A stretch of DNA of 64,000 nucleotides from Salticus scenicus (lineage: Eukaryota; Arthropoda; Arachnida; Araneae; Salticidae): contig CAWVNO010002520.1 of NCBI GenBank assembly GCA_963930645.1, positions 295,201 to 359,200 on the forward strand, in the 5' to 3' direction. The position numbers and the translations under genes were made by a program. A model generated the notes under the pieces. That model saw only the letters and a program-made list of their open reading frames with translations, was not told where the DNA came from and did not search any database. Of this stretch, positions 34,829 through 45,616 are shown piece by piece (within the stretch, counting starts at the first letter, position 1; each line of letters begins with the position of its first letter).

Positions 34829-35589
34829 ATATATATTCACTGTATTTCTTGCTGCTCCTAAATACCAAATGCGGCAATGCTCTCAGAGCTGGTACATCAG
34901 AGGTGCCAAGTTTGAACAGAACGTTTCGGCCGCCTAGCTGTTTGAAGCCTTCTTTCTCCCCCCCCCCTCTCCAAAAAAAAAAAAAAGCGTGAATATAAGC
35001 TAGGAACCTTGATAATCCCCTCTCCGTGAGGAACACTTCACCCAAGCCAAGACACTAATGCAGTCGCAAAGAACTCACAATCGTATTTAATCACAATATC
35101 ATGGAACTATGATATTGCATATTTCCAACTGAGATTGGACAAATGGGACCTGTTTATAAGAATGTGCAAAAGAAAATTCAAATATTTTATTGTTTGTTGA
35201 TGGAACTTCTCATTGGTTAATTTAATTTTATAGTTTAAGTTTTCTGAATGTATATTATAAGCGGAGGGAACTTGAAATGATAATTGAAGTCGGTAAGCTT
35301 CAAAAAGTGGTGTGGATAAAAGTTCTCTGAATTATTTAAAAAATGTTTTTAGTTTAATTACAGTCTAAAACGTTCTAAGAATATAGTTATATTCGTTAAA
35401 TGAAGAGTTTTGCTGGGTGCAGTAAAACACCACCCTTCCGAAAAATATATGCTCCCCCCCCCCTCCAAAAAAAAAAAAAAACTACCCAAAAAACGTTGTA
35501 ATGCAGCACATCTTCCTTACTTTTAAGTGAATGTAAATTGCGTTTCTTTTAAGCTTATCGAAAAATTTGACGAAAACTACGCACAACGG
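34829..35589. other. Unclassified sequence
   Basis: A C/A-rich low-complexity stretch at 34958-34986 and another at 35454-35485. No frame or terminal repeat recognised. Confidence 0.3.
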
Positions 35590-35690
35590 CTACACTGATG
35601 GGCTTGATCTGAATTTGAACCTGGCACCACCCGTCTATCAGCTTCGAAAGCAGAACCCCTCATTCACTTATTGCGCCTGGCAAATGTGTT
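35590..35690 (-). repeat. tRNA-like SINE fragment
   Basis: On the minus strand GTGCCAGGTTCAAATTC supplies a Pol III B box. TATCAGCTTCGAAAGCAGAA at 35637 matches 13863, placing it in the same SINE family as the 13.5 kb pair. Confidence 0.5.
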
Positions 35691-36388
35691 ACCTTATGGT
35701 GATTTTCTGGGCAATTTTACTTTAATGAGTTTCTTTTGTTATTTCCTTGCTATTTTAATGCCATTTTTCCTGCACTTCTGATATATGGTGGTCAGTTGGC
35801 ATTCTGCTCAACTGTCATTCCACACCTTTTCTCTGCTTCGATACATTAACTTTACTTTGTGTTTATTTTCAGTGGGATTTTGTTGGTGTGAGTTCCTTTC
35901 GTTGCTTCCCTCCAATTCTATGCATTTTTCTGAAATATGTGCGATTATCATTTGGCAATACGTTCAACTGATGGTCAGAGACCAATCGGAGACAGAAATG
36001 CTCCATCTGCGTTCATACCCTTCCCTGCCTTCGATAATATCACCTTATGAGCTTATTTATCACGATTTTCTTAAAGTTTTCATATTATAGTCTAGTCACC
36101 ACAGTTTACCACAATATAATTATATTCTAGTAAGATTCACATATAACCATCTGAAACACGAGTAAGATCTGGCTCACACTGATCCCTCATTATGTAAAGA
36201 AAAAAAAATTTCCATTTGCAAATCAGATGGAAATTTCCATTTGATGATTGGTTAGTGTTGGTCGTATATCAACCGTATATCTCAGTTTGTCGAGCACTGA
36301 CGAGTTATATCAAAAGTCTCAAGTTCCATTTCTGACCTCGTCCTTTCCATTTTGTTAAATTAAATTCTGCTTTTCCATCAAAAATGTG
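35691..36388. other. Unique-looking sequence with a 101-codon frame
   Basis: A plus-strand frame of 101 codons at 35785-36090 has a less AT-biased composition than its surroundings, but no recognisable domain, and the product is rich in hydrophobic residues with no conserved motif. I do not call it a gene. Confidence 0.3.
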
Positions 36389-36396
36389 TGCAAAAC

Positions 36397-38166
36397 CAGT
36401 GGCGCACCCACGGAGGGGGCTTAGGGGGCTCAAGCCCCCTCCAGAACCAGCTGACATGGTAAAAAACTTTAGATACGCATGAAAAAAATATTATTCAAAC
36501 ACTGATATTGTAAGCACAAATAAAGTTTATAAATTATACATTAAATATTAGGAAATTTTTACATTTTTACATTCAAACACACACAAAAAAAAAAAAAAAA
36601 AAAAAAAAAAAATGAACTAGTTCTTTTGTTTTTTATATGAAAGATACCCTAGACATTCTATTGCAATTTTTAGGAATCTGCTTCTAAGGCCCTAAATCAT
36701 ATACTTTTATCATGAAATCGAGAGAGTATCTAAAAAGTCAGGCAGAAGAAGCAATCTGATGTGGAAGTAAGCAGGGATGTATTTGTCAGAAAAATGGGAT
36801 ACCAGGCTCATACAATTTTATATTTTAATTCGTGAATATTTATAGCATCATTGTGAAAGTTTGTTTTGTCCTTGGGCAAAATTAACACATTCGCATCGGC
36901 AAATGAAAATTCTCGTTTGATATAAAATAAAAATTAGCCCTGTTCTTGAGTCCTTCTTCTAAAACAATATTTTAAATTAAAAATGAAATTTGCATATTCA
37001 TTAAACTCTTTATATGCCACTAGCACATATACATGCTAGTGAAATTTCACATGAATTGCTGAAGATAAAACTTTAATCTCACATACGCAAAATTATTTCT
37101 CTAAAAATATAACGATTTAGAGGAATGCCAAAAGGCGTAATTTACTGTTCAAAATAGGAAAATACCCCGATAATAATATGTTAAGATATTTTACAGATGC
37201 TTCTGAGGATGGGGTCACTTATTATTATTATTTTTTTTTAATCATGGTAAGTAGAACATATAGTAGGGCCCATGCACAGTTTTTATATTTGCCTCTGATG
37301 TCACTGAGATCTAAGCTCCATTTTTGGATAATGCAATTTTTTCCTGTTATAAAAATTCAAATTTCATAATATATATAAATATTATACTGGAATACAATAT
37401 CCTGTAATGAACTCAGAAAGGTAACGCTTGAAATATTTGCTAATTAAACAAATTAAAATTCTAAGTAATATATTATATATTAGAATAGAATCAATGTTTT
37501 AGGATATTAAGAGGTTCTTTCTGGCCCCTGCTTGCTGTGTTGACTAACACCCACGAAGACTACGCGCCCGACTTGTTTCTGTTAACCAAACCTAGAAGCA
37601 TCACCCCAATACTCCAGATAATTAAATAAAAATAGCCACGTAAAAAATTACGCTGAAATTCTGTTATAATTCCTACATATCACAACTGTAACTTTTATTT
37701 GGCTATAATTAAAAAAATTTCTTAATTATTTAAGTATTACTGCATATGCATGTGAAGCAACGCAAAAGAGTATTAAATTTGATCAAATTTTATTTGCAAT
37801 AGAAATATGGGGGGGGGGGCATTTTATTTCGGACGCATTTTGTGTTCACTAGCTTGTCATATTGTACACGATATTTTTTTAAAAATCATAGATGAACAGA
37901 CAACTTTATGTTTACAAGCTCAGTGCCAACCGCAACTGACCGAACTACTGTAACTTACCAGGTTATATACTGATATAAATTCCTTGATTGCACTATTCAA
38001 ATTAAATTAAATTTCATTCATTCGTTTACTTATTTCAAAAGAAATACTTAAAGCAGATTCTTTACTATATGTAAGTGTGCGTATATACCCTTAAACCTAT
38101 TTACAGTACTACAGGACGCAAATATTCTTCAGCCCCCTCCAGACAGAAATTCTGGGTGCGCCACTG
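36397..38166. mobile_element. Complete non-autonomous hAT element
   Basis: 1770 bp. Perfect 14-bp terminal inverted repeats CAGTGGCGCACCCA at both ends and an exact 8-bp target duplication TGCAAAAC (36389-36396 and 38167-38174). The subterminal region has GGGGGCTT / AGCCCCCTCC blocks at both ends. The interior is AT-rich with an A28 run (36585-36612) and a G10 run near 37809, and no transposase frame, so it depends on a helper. One of the best delimited elements in the window. Confidence 0.9.
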
Positions 38167-38350
38167 TGCAAAACTCTTTATTTTTCAACTTATTTTTGAC
38201 ATTATATATATGTATAAATCTATATCTGTTTATGAATCAGTTTGGATTTCTTAGTTTTCGATGAAGAACTACACTGTTCGTTCAAGCTATCACTATTGAA
38301 AATTTTACACTAATTAATCAAGACAAAATCTAGCTAATGCTATATTTTTT

Positions 38351-39795
38351 AATAAATTAATTAAAAACACTTTAAAAACACGTTAACCCTTTGCGGCGCA
38401 AGACAATTCGGATCATTTAAATTATACTGCCACCGGAATTCATAAACTAAATTAAACTAAAAGAAATTTTAAATTTTAAGGTTAAAAAAACCTGCCTTTT
38501 CTGGTATGTTATAAACGTAAATTTTTGCTAAAAAATTTCCGGGATGAATTTTTGCAGCTGGATCTAAAATTTTGCGTCCTCGCAGCAAGGACGCCGCGCG
38601 TTAAGGGGTTAAAAATACATTTATTAAAATATAAAAAACTTCCAAAACTTTTTGCCTACATACAAGAAGGCATCATCAGGGAATTTAGTTTGACACATAC
38701 TTCAGAGCAGTTATATGTACTTTTGAATCACATGGTTAACAGTTAAGTCCTTACATAAAATATATTCATCTGGAAGTCAGATAGAGGCTGGAGCTATTTC
38801 AGGAAGAGGAGGTGCTACAGTTGGACGCTGGAGTTATTTCAGGAAGAGAAGGTGCTACACTTGAACGCTGGAGCTATTTCAAGGAAGAGGAGGTGCTACA
38901 CTTGGAGATTGGAACTATTGCAGGAAGAGAAGGTGCTACACTTGGAGATTGGAACTATTGTAGGAAGAGAAGGTGCTACACTGGAGTTTGGAACTATTGC
39001 AGGAAGAGAAGGTGCTACACTTGGAGGTTGGAACTATTGCAGGAAGAGAAGGTGCTACACTTGGAGGTTGGAACTATTGCAGGGTGACAAAGTGCTACAC
39101 TTGGAGGATGGGGAGACTGTAGAAACATCAGAGTGCAAATGTAGGAAATGAAAATTGCACTCTGATGTTTCTACAGTCTCCCCATCCTCCAAGTGTAGCA
39201 CTTCGTCACCCTGCAATAGTTCCAACCTCCAAGTGTAGCACCTTCTCTTCCTGCAATAGTTCCAACCTCCAAGTGTAGCACCTTCTCTTCCTGCAATAGT
39301 TCCAACCTCCAAGTGTAGCACTTCGTCCCCCTGCAATAGTTCCAACCTCCAAGTGTAGCACCTTCTCTTCCTGCAATAGTTCCAACCTCCAGTGTAGCAC
39401 CTTCTCTTCCTACAATAGTTCCAACCTCCAAGTGTAGCACCTTCTCTTCCTGCAATAGTTCCAACCTCTATGTGTAGCACCTCCTCTTCCTTGAAATAGC
39501 TCCAGCGTTCAAGTGTAGCACCTCCTCTTCCTGAAATAACTCCAGCGTCCAACTGTAGCACCTCCTCTTCCTGAAATAGCTGCAGCCTCTATCTGACTTC
39601 CAGTTGAATATATTTTATGTAAGGACTTAACTGTTAACCATGTGATTCAAAAGTACATATAACTGCTCTGAAGTATGTGTCAAACTAAATTCCCTGATGA
39701 TGCCTTCTTGTATGTAGGCGAAAAGCTTTGGAAGTTTTTTATATTTTAATAAATGTATTTTAACGTGTTTTTAAAGTGTTTTTAATTAATTTATT
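38351..39795. repeat. Large palindrome of 40-bp tandem units
   Basis: Left arm 38351-39138, 16-bp spacer, right arm 39155-39795. The outer ~190 bp of each arm is unique sequence; the inner part is 8 tandem 40-bp units on the left and 10 on the right (AGGAAGAGAAGGTGCTACAC type). The arms are nearly identical, even in unit-specific variants such as GTGACAAAGTGC next to the centre. Apart from the inserted MITE (38387-38608) and the two-unit difference, the arms match end to end. Frames of up to 168 codons on both strands come from the repeat and are not genes. A transcript would fold into a ~0.6 kb hairpin. Confidence 0.9.
38387..38608. mobile_element. piggyBac-type MITE in the palindrome arm
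   Basis: 222 bp bounded by TTAA on both sides (38383-38386 and 38609-38612). Ends CCCTTTGCGGCGCAAG and, inward from the right, CCCCTTAACGCGCGGCG. TTAA duplication and a CCCTTT/CCCCTT start fit piggyBac. The opposite palindrome arm (39750-39775) carries the uninterrupted site with one TTAA, so the insertion is younger than the palindrome. Confidence 0.85.
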
Positions 39796-39885
39796 ACAAT
39801 ATGACACGTGTTTTTAATTCAACTCTTAACTGGAGTTTGTTTATATTTTTTACTTCAACCGGATTAGTTTAAACAATATTAATTC

Positions 39886-39918
<33 letters not shown>

Positions 39919-40230
39919 ATGTTATTTTTAACATTATAAACAAATACGGAGCTGATTCAAAGAAAAAAAAACATGCATGTCCTTTATTTATTATAATTAT
40001 AATAATAATTATCATTATTGTACAAAAAAAATGAGGATTTTTTTACGCGTGAAAAATAAAATGAAAATAAAATAAAATTGATGTCATTATAGCTTCACAA
40101 TATTAAACATTTGTTTTTATTTATTTATTTATTTTTAACATTGACTTTGTATTTTTATTTAATAATTTTAGGTTTTGAATTCTGTACTTACATTAAAATA
40201 AAAATTTTTAATTTTTATTGATTGTTTGGG
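39796..40230. other. AT-rich stretch with A28 run
   Basis: Poly-A at 39887-39914 and (TTTA)n near 40117-40135. Nothing else recognised. Confidence 0.4.
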
Positions 40231-40601
40231 ATTCACTTTCAATTCAAATAACTCTAATATCAATTTTATTAAGATGGTTTAATTAGTTTTTCTTTCTTTT
40301 TTTTTCTAAATATCAACATTTTATTCTAAAACCCCAGTTATATAAATAGTTAAAACTTACGTTTAGTACCTATTAAAAAAAAAAAAAAAAAAAAAAACGA
40401 AATTGTTATATCTCCAAAAAAAGTTTTTTCTACGGAAAGACTTCTACTGTAAAGAGAGCGAATTCACTTTCAATTTAAATGACTCTAATATCAATTTTAT
40501 TAAGATGGCTTAATTAGTTTTTCTTTCTTTTTTTTCTAAATATCAACATTTTATTCTAAAACCCCAGTCATATAAATAGTTAAAACTTACGTTTAGTACC
40601 T

Positions 40602-40632
<31 letters not shown>

Positions 40633-40696
40633 CGAATTTGTTATATCTCCAAAAAAAGTTTTTTCTACGGAAAGACTTCTACTGTGAAGAGAGCGA
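40231..40696 (+). repeat. Tandem duplication of a ~233 bp unit
   Basis: Units 40231-40461 and 40462-40696 are nearly identical (ATTCACTTTCAATTxAAAT start, GAAAGACTTCTACTGT end), differing mainly in the length of an internal poly-A (23 versus 29). Very few substitutions, so recent. Confidence 0.9.
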
Positions 40697-41223
40697 ATAT
40701 GACAGAGGGAGAAGCAGCAAGAAATTATTTAATAGCCACATCTTATATTAATTCAAGAAATATTTCAGAAATGACTAAGTAAAAGGAAAGCTGTAAGAGA
40801 CTAGAAAGTACTACTGTATTTCGACTAGGCAGGTATCGTGCAGATGCTCAACAGACAGAGGTGAGAAAACAAGAAGAAACTGAAGAGTAACGACATATTT
40901 GAATTCAGGCTGATGCCAAAACGTCATAAATAATACAATTTATCAAGCACTGGATGCTGCTAATTAGTTTTTAGTGTACATTTAACTATGATTCTACTTT
41001 TTATTATGCGTCTCAAAGTATTGTCAGCGTCAGCGCAGAAAAATTGGTAAATATTTGTGGAAATTGTAGATCTAAAAATTGTCTCAGAGCCTCACCTGCA
41101 ATGTTTTATTACACTGGAAAATTTCATTTACCTCAAACTTCTGAACAATCAGAATCTTTGTAAATTTCTCTTAGATTCTTTAAACACTACTTCAACCCGA
41201 ACATCGTTGGGTAGTTCTGCTAG
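40697..41223 (+). mobile_element. Helitron 3-prime end with coding remnant
   Basis: Ends ACCCGAACATCGTTGGGTAG then TTCTGCTAG at 41223 followed by T: stem-loop plus CTAG-T, as in Helitrons. Upstream, from ATG at 40702, the plus strand reads MTEGEAARNY and, further on in the same region, RADAQQTEVRKQEETEE with intervening stops, resembling the Arg/Glu-rich leader found ahead of Helitron helicases in arthropods. No Rep or helicase motif remains. Confidence 0.5.
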
Positions 41224-41457
41224 TTGAATTATATCATTATTCTTTATATATATATATATGTTTGTACACATAATGACATAATTCCTTTATTATGTACATT
41301 TACCGACATATGTATGAATACACGTATATTAAAATACTCATACACACGCTTACGTATATACATATGCGTACTATGTATGTATATCTATGCTGAAAATTTC
41401 AAATTAAAATTTGGGCACCCCCCCGCATGAAAAGCTGGCTACGCCTATGCATATTAT

Positions 41458-42610
41458 CCAATCTTTGAAAAATAGGACTAAGGAGACTTTAAAACATATA
41501 AATTATGTAAAAAATTTATATTTAAGAAAATATATGAAAAAGCAACTAATGTATGAATGAATTGCGACAATGTTTTCCAATTTGGTCGCAAGCATTGGCT
41601 TAAAGGTTCATAATTTCCTTTTTTGGAAAACAACAAGGTGTGTAATATATTTTTTTTCTTTTTCTTTCACTTTGTATAAACTTTTGCAGCAGTTCTACAA
41701 TATTATGTATATTTCATCTTTTTTTTTAGCATTGGAAATTCTGCTTTAATTTTAAGTTTTTACTTTTAAACCTTTTTTTGGTTAAATTTTTATTTCTTAT
41801 TGAAATAAAATTTGCCTAATTCAAACAGACAAACCACCAATAAAATTTTTAGAACTACTATTCAGTAACAATTAATAGTTTACCTGATTTTGTTACTTCA
41901 AACTGGCCTTTTAAATGTAATACTTAAATGTTTATAGTAAGCTATCTACTCGCATAAATATAAGAAAATAAATAAAATAAAAGAATCATTTTAGTCTAAC
42001 TTTATTCATACCATTAAAATAAAAGTTTTAAACTAAACGAAATAAATAAGCGGTAATTTATAATAAAAACTCCTTTCCAATACATATTTAACATGAAGAA
42101 CTTAGTACATAACACATTTACATGTTTACAGAACAACAACAGATTTATGCTTCTTTTGAAAGCATGTATAATCGTGTAAGTGATCCGAATCATTAACTTG
42201 CCATAGATTAAAAAATAAAATAAAAATAAAACACTTCTTTATATACAAAATCAAGTGTTTTGTTTATTTTTAGTACGATATGAACATTAAAAGTTATGAT
42301 TAATCGAATTTAATAGCTGGGCAAAGTAAATAAATACCATCATTGAAATAAGCATATAGATACAGTGCAGAAGAAAGGTTAAATATTTATATACAGGAAT
42401 ATTTTAAATAAACGAAGTAATTTACACAAAGCAGAAAAAAAAGTTCAAAAATTCAGTTTCCTGTGCTAAAAGATAAGGAATTATACACAATAACGTAGGA
42501 CACCTGCAACAGAATAAGCTTTATACAAAGTGGATGAAATAAAACAAAAGAATCTATACACAACTTGCTGTCGTTCAAAGTACGAAATTGTGAACTTTTT
42601 AAGCTAATAT
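41458..42610. other. AT-rich stretch, nothing recognised
   Basis: No coding signal or terminal repeats detected. Confidence 0.35.
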
Positions 42611-42617
42611 TACTTAC

Positions 42618-42810
42618 TATCAAATTGAAAAGAAACGACGAAAGATAGCAGTCGATGCGATAAAGTAAACACGAACGATCGTCTTTACGGTTACGGAAAG
42701 GAATAGAGCCTGCTTCGGTTGCTTCTCATTGGTTCAAAGCAAAGCGTGCAAATTTCAGCTATTGGTCTCCGATTGCATCTAGGGAAAGGAATAGCCTTTA
42801 GCGCATGCTC
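42618..42810 (-). promoter_or_regulatory. Promoter-like island and possible first exon (minus)
   Basis: ATTGG (CCAAT on the minus strand) at 42730 and 42763, and GCGCATGCTCAG (NRF-1-like) at 42800, lie in a CpG-containing patch. Downstream on the minus strand a non-coding stretch ends with a consensus donor GATA|GTAAGT at 42618/42617. This would be a 5-prime untranslated exon of a gene reading toward lower coordinates. No coding exon was found. Confidence 0.35.
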
Positions 42811-43022
42811 AGATCGTGCGATTTTGGTCTTAAAGAAATACCTTTGTGCTTTAATATATAAAATTATTTATAAACAAGAAATGTTTCCCCTGACATGTGA
42901 ACTCTTCTTATCTTTCTCAACAGGGAAAATAAAATTCCTCTTCTGGCTACCGCGACTTGAAAATGAGTTGCGTGTGTGCTATTGATCAACACCTGCCGCG
43001 AGTGACCATTAGTAAAGGGGGT

Positions 43023-43185
43023 TAGTTGGTTGGTTGGTTTTTACGTTGCACTAGTGCTGCGCAGATGGGCAATTGGCGACGGTCTGGGACACACCCCTAG
43101 AGGTGGTCCGGAGACATGCCAACGCAATTTTGATCCTCCACGGAAGAGATGGCTCTCCCGCTTCGGTAACCCCCAGAGGTATAAT
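43023..43185 (-). mobile_element. SINE-like retroposon with 14-bp duplication
   Basis: Bracketed by an exact 14-bp direct repeat TTAGTAAAGGGGGT (43009-43022 and 43186-43199). On the minus strand the 163 bp unit ends in a (AACC)n-like tail, placing the 3-prime end at the lower coordinate. GAGGATCAAAATTGC is a weak B box candidate. Duplication length and tail fit LINE-driven retroposition. Confidence 0.65.
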
Positions 43186-43309
43186 TTAGTAAAGGGGGTA
43201 AAAGTTGCTTGAGTTTTCCCGTATGCAGAGAAATTTGTTAATCTATCCTTCCCCGTTTTCTAAAGGTTAAAGAAAAAAAAAATCACATCGGCCGTAAGTA
43301 TAGTAAACT

Positions 43310-43745
43310 ACCCGCCATCATGCCACTAATGGCTAATATAAATGAAAATTAGCCAAAATTTGCCCATTATCATGTCATTATTGCTTAACAGAAATGAAAG
43401 CTAGCCAAAAATTCCCCACAATCATGTAATTAATGGTCACTATATATGAAAACTAGCAAAAAGATGCCCACCACCAAGCCACTAATGGTTTACAAATAAG
43501 AAAATTGGCCGAAAGTTACCCGTTATCAAGTCATTGATGGTTAAAACTAATAAAAATTGGGCGAAAGTTTCCCTTCATCATACCGTTAAGGTTATCATCA
43601 TGTAGTTAAAGGTTAACATTAATGAAAATTAGCTGAAAGTGGCGCGCCATCATACCATTAACGGCCATTATAAATAATAACCAGCCGAAAGTTGCCCACC
43701 ATCAAGGCACAAATGGTTGATATTAATAAAAATTGGCCAAAAGTT
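43310..43745 (+). repeat. Degenerate ~50-bp tandem repeat, 8-9 units
   Basis: Units of the form CCCACCATCATGCCACTAAT ... GAAAATTAGCCGAAAGTT with starts near 43315, 43363, 43416, 43468 and so on to 43700. Considerable divergence between units. Leads directly into R3 copy A. Confidence 0.75.
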
Positions 43746-44560
43746 TTCCTCAGTTGTACTGGCAAAGGCCAAAGCTCATGTTATTCCACTGGAAAATTTG
43801 TTATCAGAATTACTCACCTAATTTTTTTGAAATTCCCTTTTCACATTCAATTTCACATTCACTAAATTAGAACTCATTTACTGAAAATTCGTTAATTTTT
43901 AAACGTTTTGAGTTTAAAAATGCCAAAATTCAACTGTCTTTTTTAGCTCCGAAGTAAAATATTACAAAACATGAGTATTAATTGTACGGATGTCAAATTT
44001 CTGAATGTCGAAAAATAATTCAATGAAATGGTAATGCATTATGTGAAGAGTCATTGTGGTAACAAATTTTCCTATAAAATATCATGGGCTTTCGCTGTTG
44101 GTTAGGGACCGATTTACGCATTTGGAGGCCCAGGGCACTCATGTTCCATGGGCCCCTTTTCCTTCTTTAATATTACAACAAACAAAACAAACTGCTGATT
44201 TTTTGTTCACCCGTCTAAAAATTCTCCCCACTTTTCATTTTATTGGTAAGACTTAACTAAATCCAATGCTTGTCTATTACCAATAAATATAAAAGTGCAG
44301 TAAAACCTCCATCCATTGACTAAAAAACAAAAAACAACCATCATTATAGCAAAATTTGGAAATTTTGCATTTTAACTATTTTAATTTTATTTTTTAAATG
44401 TATGATGGAATTTCTTGGAGGCCCCCTCAGTGTGAGGGCCCAGGGCACATGCCCCGAATGCCCTGCCTTAAATCAGGCACTGCTGTTGGTGAACTTAGGT
44501 ATTATGTGGTCTTAAAGTTGTACATGAATTTGTTACAGTAAAAATATTGTTTTCAGAAGA
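43746..44560 (+). repeat. R3 dispersed repeat, copy A (split by a MITE)
   Basis: Shares with 54890-55260 and 58705-59015 the series AAAGCxCATGTTATTC, TTCACATTC..AAATTAG, AATTTTxAAACGTTTTGAG, a TAGCxxxxAAATAAAA-like stretch, AATTGTxGATxTxxTGAATGT and CATGGGxTTxGxTGTTGG. A hAT MITE (44103-44482) interrupts it near its 3-prime end. Confidence 0.6.
44103..44482. mobile_element. hAT-type MITE with exact 8-bp duplication
   Basis: 380 bp flanked by CTGTTGGT at 44095-44102 and 44483-44490. Ends TAGGGACCGATTTACGCA and, inward from the right, CAGTGCCTGATTTAAGGCA. Subterminal GGCCCAGGGCA on both sides. The other R3 copies read through this site without the insert. Confidence 0.85.
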
Positions 44561-45030
44561 GCAAAGTTTGCATTTCTGGCCACCTTTCAATCAAGATAAC
44601 TATTAGTGGATAACTGTAAAAAATAAACTTAGAAAATGAGAGAAGTACTTCTGTAACATACAGAACATTAAATTGTTTTAATCAATTATTGAGCAGACTT
44701 TATTTTCAGAAAGCAAAAATTTAATATGTATGCAGGGGGGTGACAGACCAAAATTTTCTCCACGATTCTTGGCGAAAATCAGGGGAAAAAAGCAGATTGG
44801 CTTTACCGACATTGGCCATTGTTGGCCAATATTAGTAATACAATATTGAAAGTTCATAAAAGTTTGATATTTCAACTTTTAGTTCATATTTTGCTTTTTA
44901 ATAAATTGATAGAGTATAGAAAACATATTAATAATGTTTTAAATTCTGTAAATGTATGGAAAACTTTTTATGTATATTGCGAGTTTCAACAGCATTGGCC
45001 AACACCGGCCAGTGGCGATAAAAAACGAAC
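44561..45030. other. ATTGGCC repeat pieces and unclassified sequence
   Basis: CGACATTGGCCATTGTTGGCC near 44808 and CATTGGCCAACACCGGCC near 44994 belong to the family arrayed at 60930-61360. Confidence 0.4.
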
Positions 45031-45049
45031 CGAAAAATGGCAGTTGCAT

Positions 45050-45120
45050 CGCAGCCAATCTAAGAAAGCTACTGATCTTGGTAAAATATTTGTAAACAAG
45101 ATGGACGCATCGACATCGAG
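45050..45120 (+). CDS. Putative first coding exon of an unidentified gene
   Basis: CCAAT at 45055 is followed by an ATG at 45101 in the context CAAGATGGACGC, close to the TISU/YY1 element that marks starts of ubiquitously expressed genes with short leaders. Coding sequence 45101-45120 (MDASTS plus two bases) ends before GT at 45121 (AG|GTAGCG, a weak donor). The two leftover bases would pair in phase with the exon at 47683, which needs exactly two. A stronger donor AAAAG|GTAAGT lies at 45195/45196. A suggestion, not proof. Confidence 0.3.
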
Positions 45121-45579
45121 GTAGCGTCGGCTTCAAATATGATAAAAGTTAATATATTTTTTTTTCTCCCCATAGCAGCTTTTCTTTGGTAAAAGGTAAG
45201 TAATGTTTATTTAAACCTTTTTTTTTTTCCTATCGTAGCATTGTTAGTTATCATAGTTTATTTAAATGATATCATTATTTGAAATATAGCATCCTTTTGC
45301 AATCTAGGCTTAGTAGAATAAGCAATATATTTTTTTCCTCTTATAATCAAGTTTAAGAAAAGAATTTTGCATTTTTTTTTTGAAATATGATTGCACTTCT
45401 AAATAACAATATTTTGACTTTTACGAAAGGATGTGCTGTATTTATTTTATTTGTTATTTACGGAAGGGTAAGTATTAATGAGGTTAGTTATTTCCATATT
45501 TTGTTATTACAAGTTATAATTTTATTAATTAGAATACAACATATAGACTAAGCATTTCAAAAACTATGTGCTTAAAAAA

Positions 45580-45616
<37 letters not shown>

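Larger units (their letters stand above)
33277..41449. mobile_element. Large hAT-like unit with nested insertions
   Basis: Left end CATGCGCGTAGCCAG then GGGGGGTGCCC; right end read inward CATAGGCGTAGCCAG, a ten-base interruption, then GGGGGGTGCCC. CATATTAT occurs at 33267-33274 (two bases before the left end) and directly after the right end at 41450-41457, fitting an 8-bp hAT target duplication. 8.2 kb long, but the interior is filled by other elements, so the original unit is much shorter. No hAT transposase frame was found. The two extra bases at the left are a weakness. Confidence 0.45.

Noticed and set aside
38812..39561. Frames of 91, 99, 168, 97 and 64 codons on both strands
   Set aside because: All are readings of the 40-bp tandem units in the palindrome; symmetrical frames on both strands and no domain.
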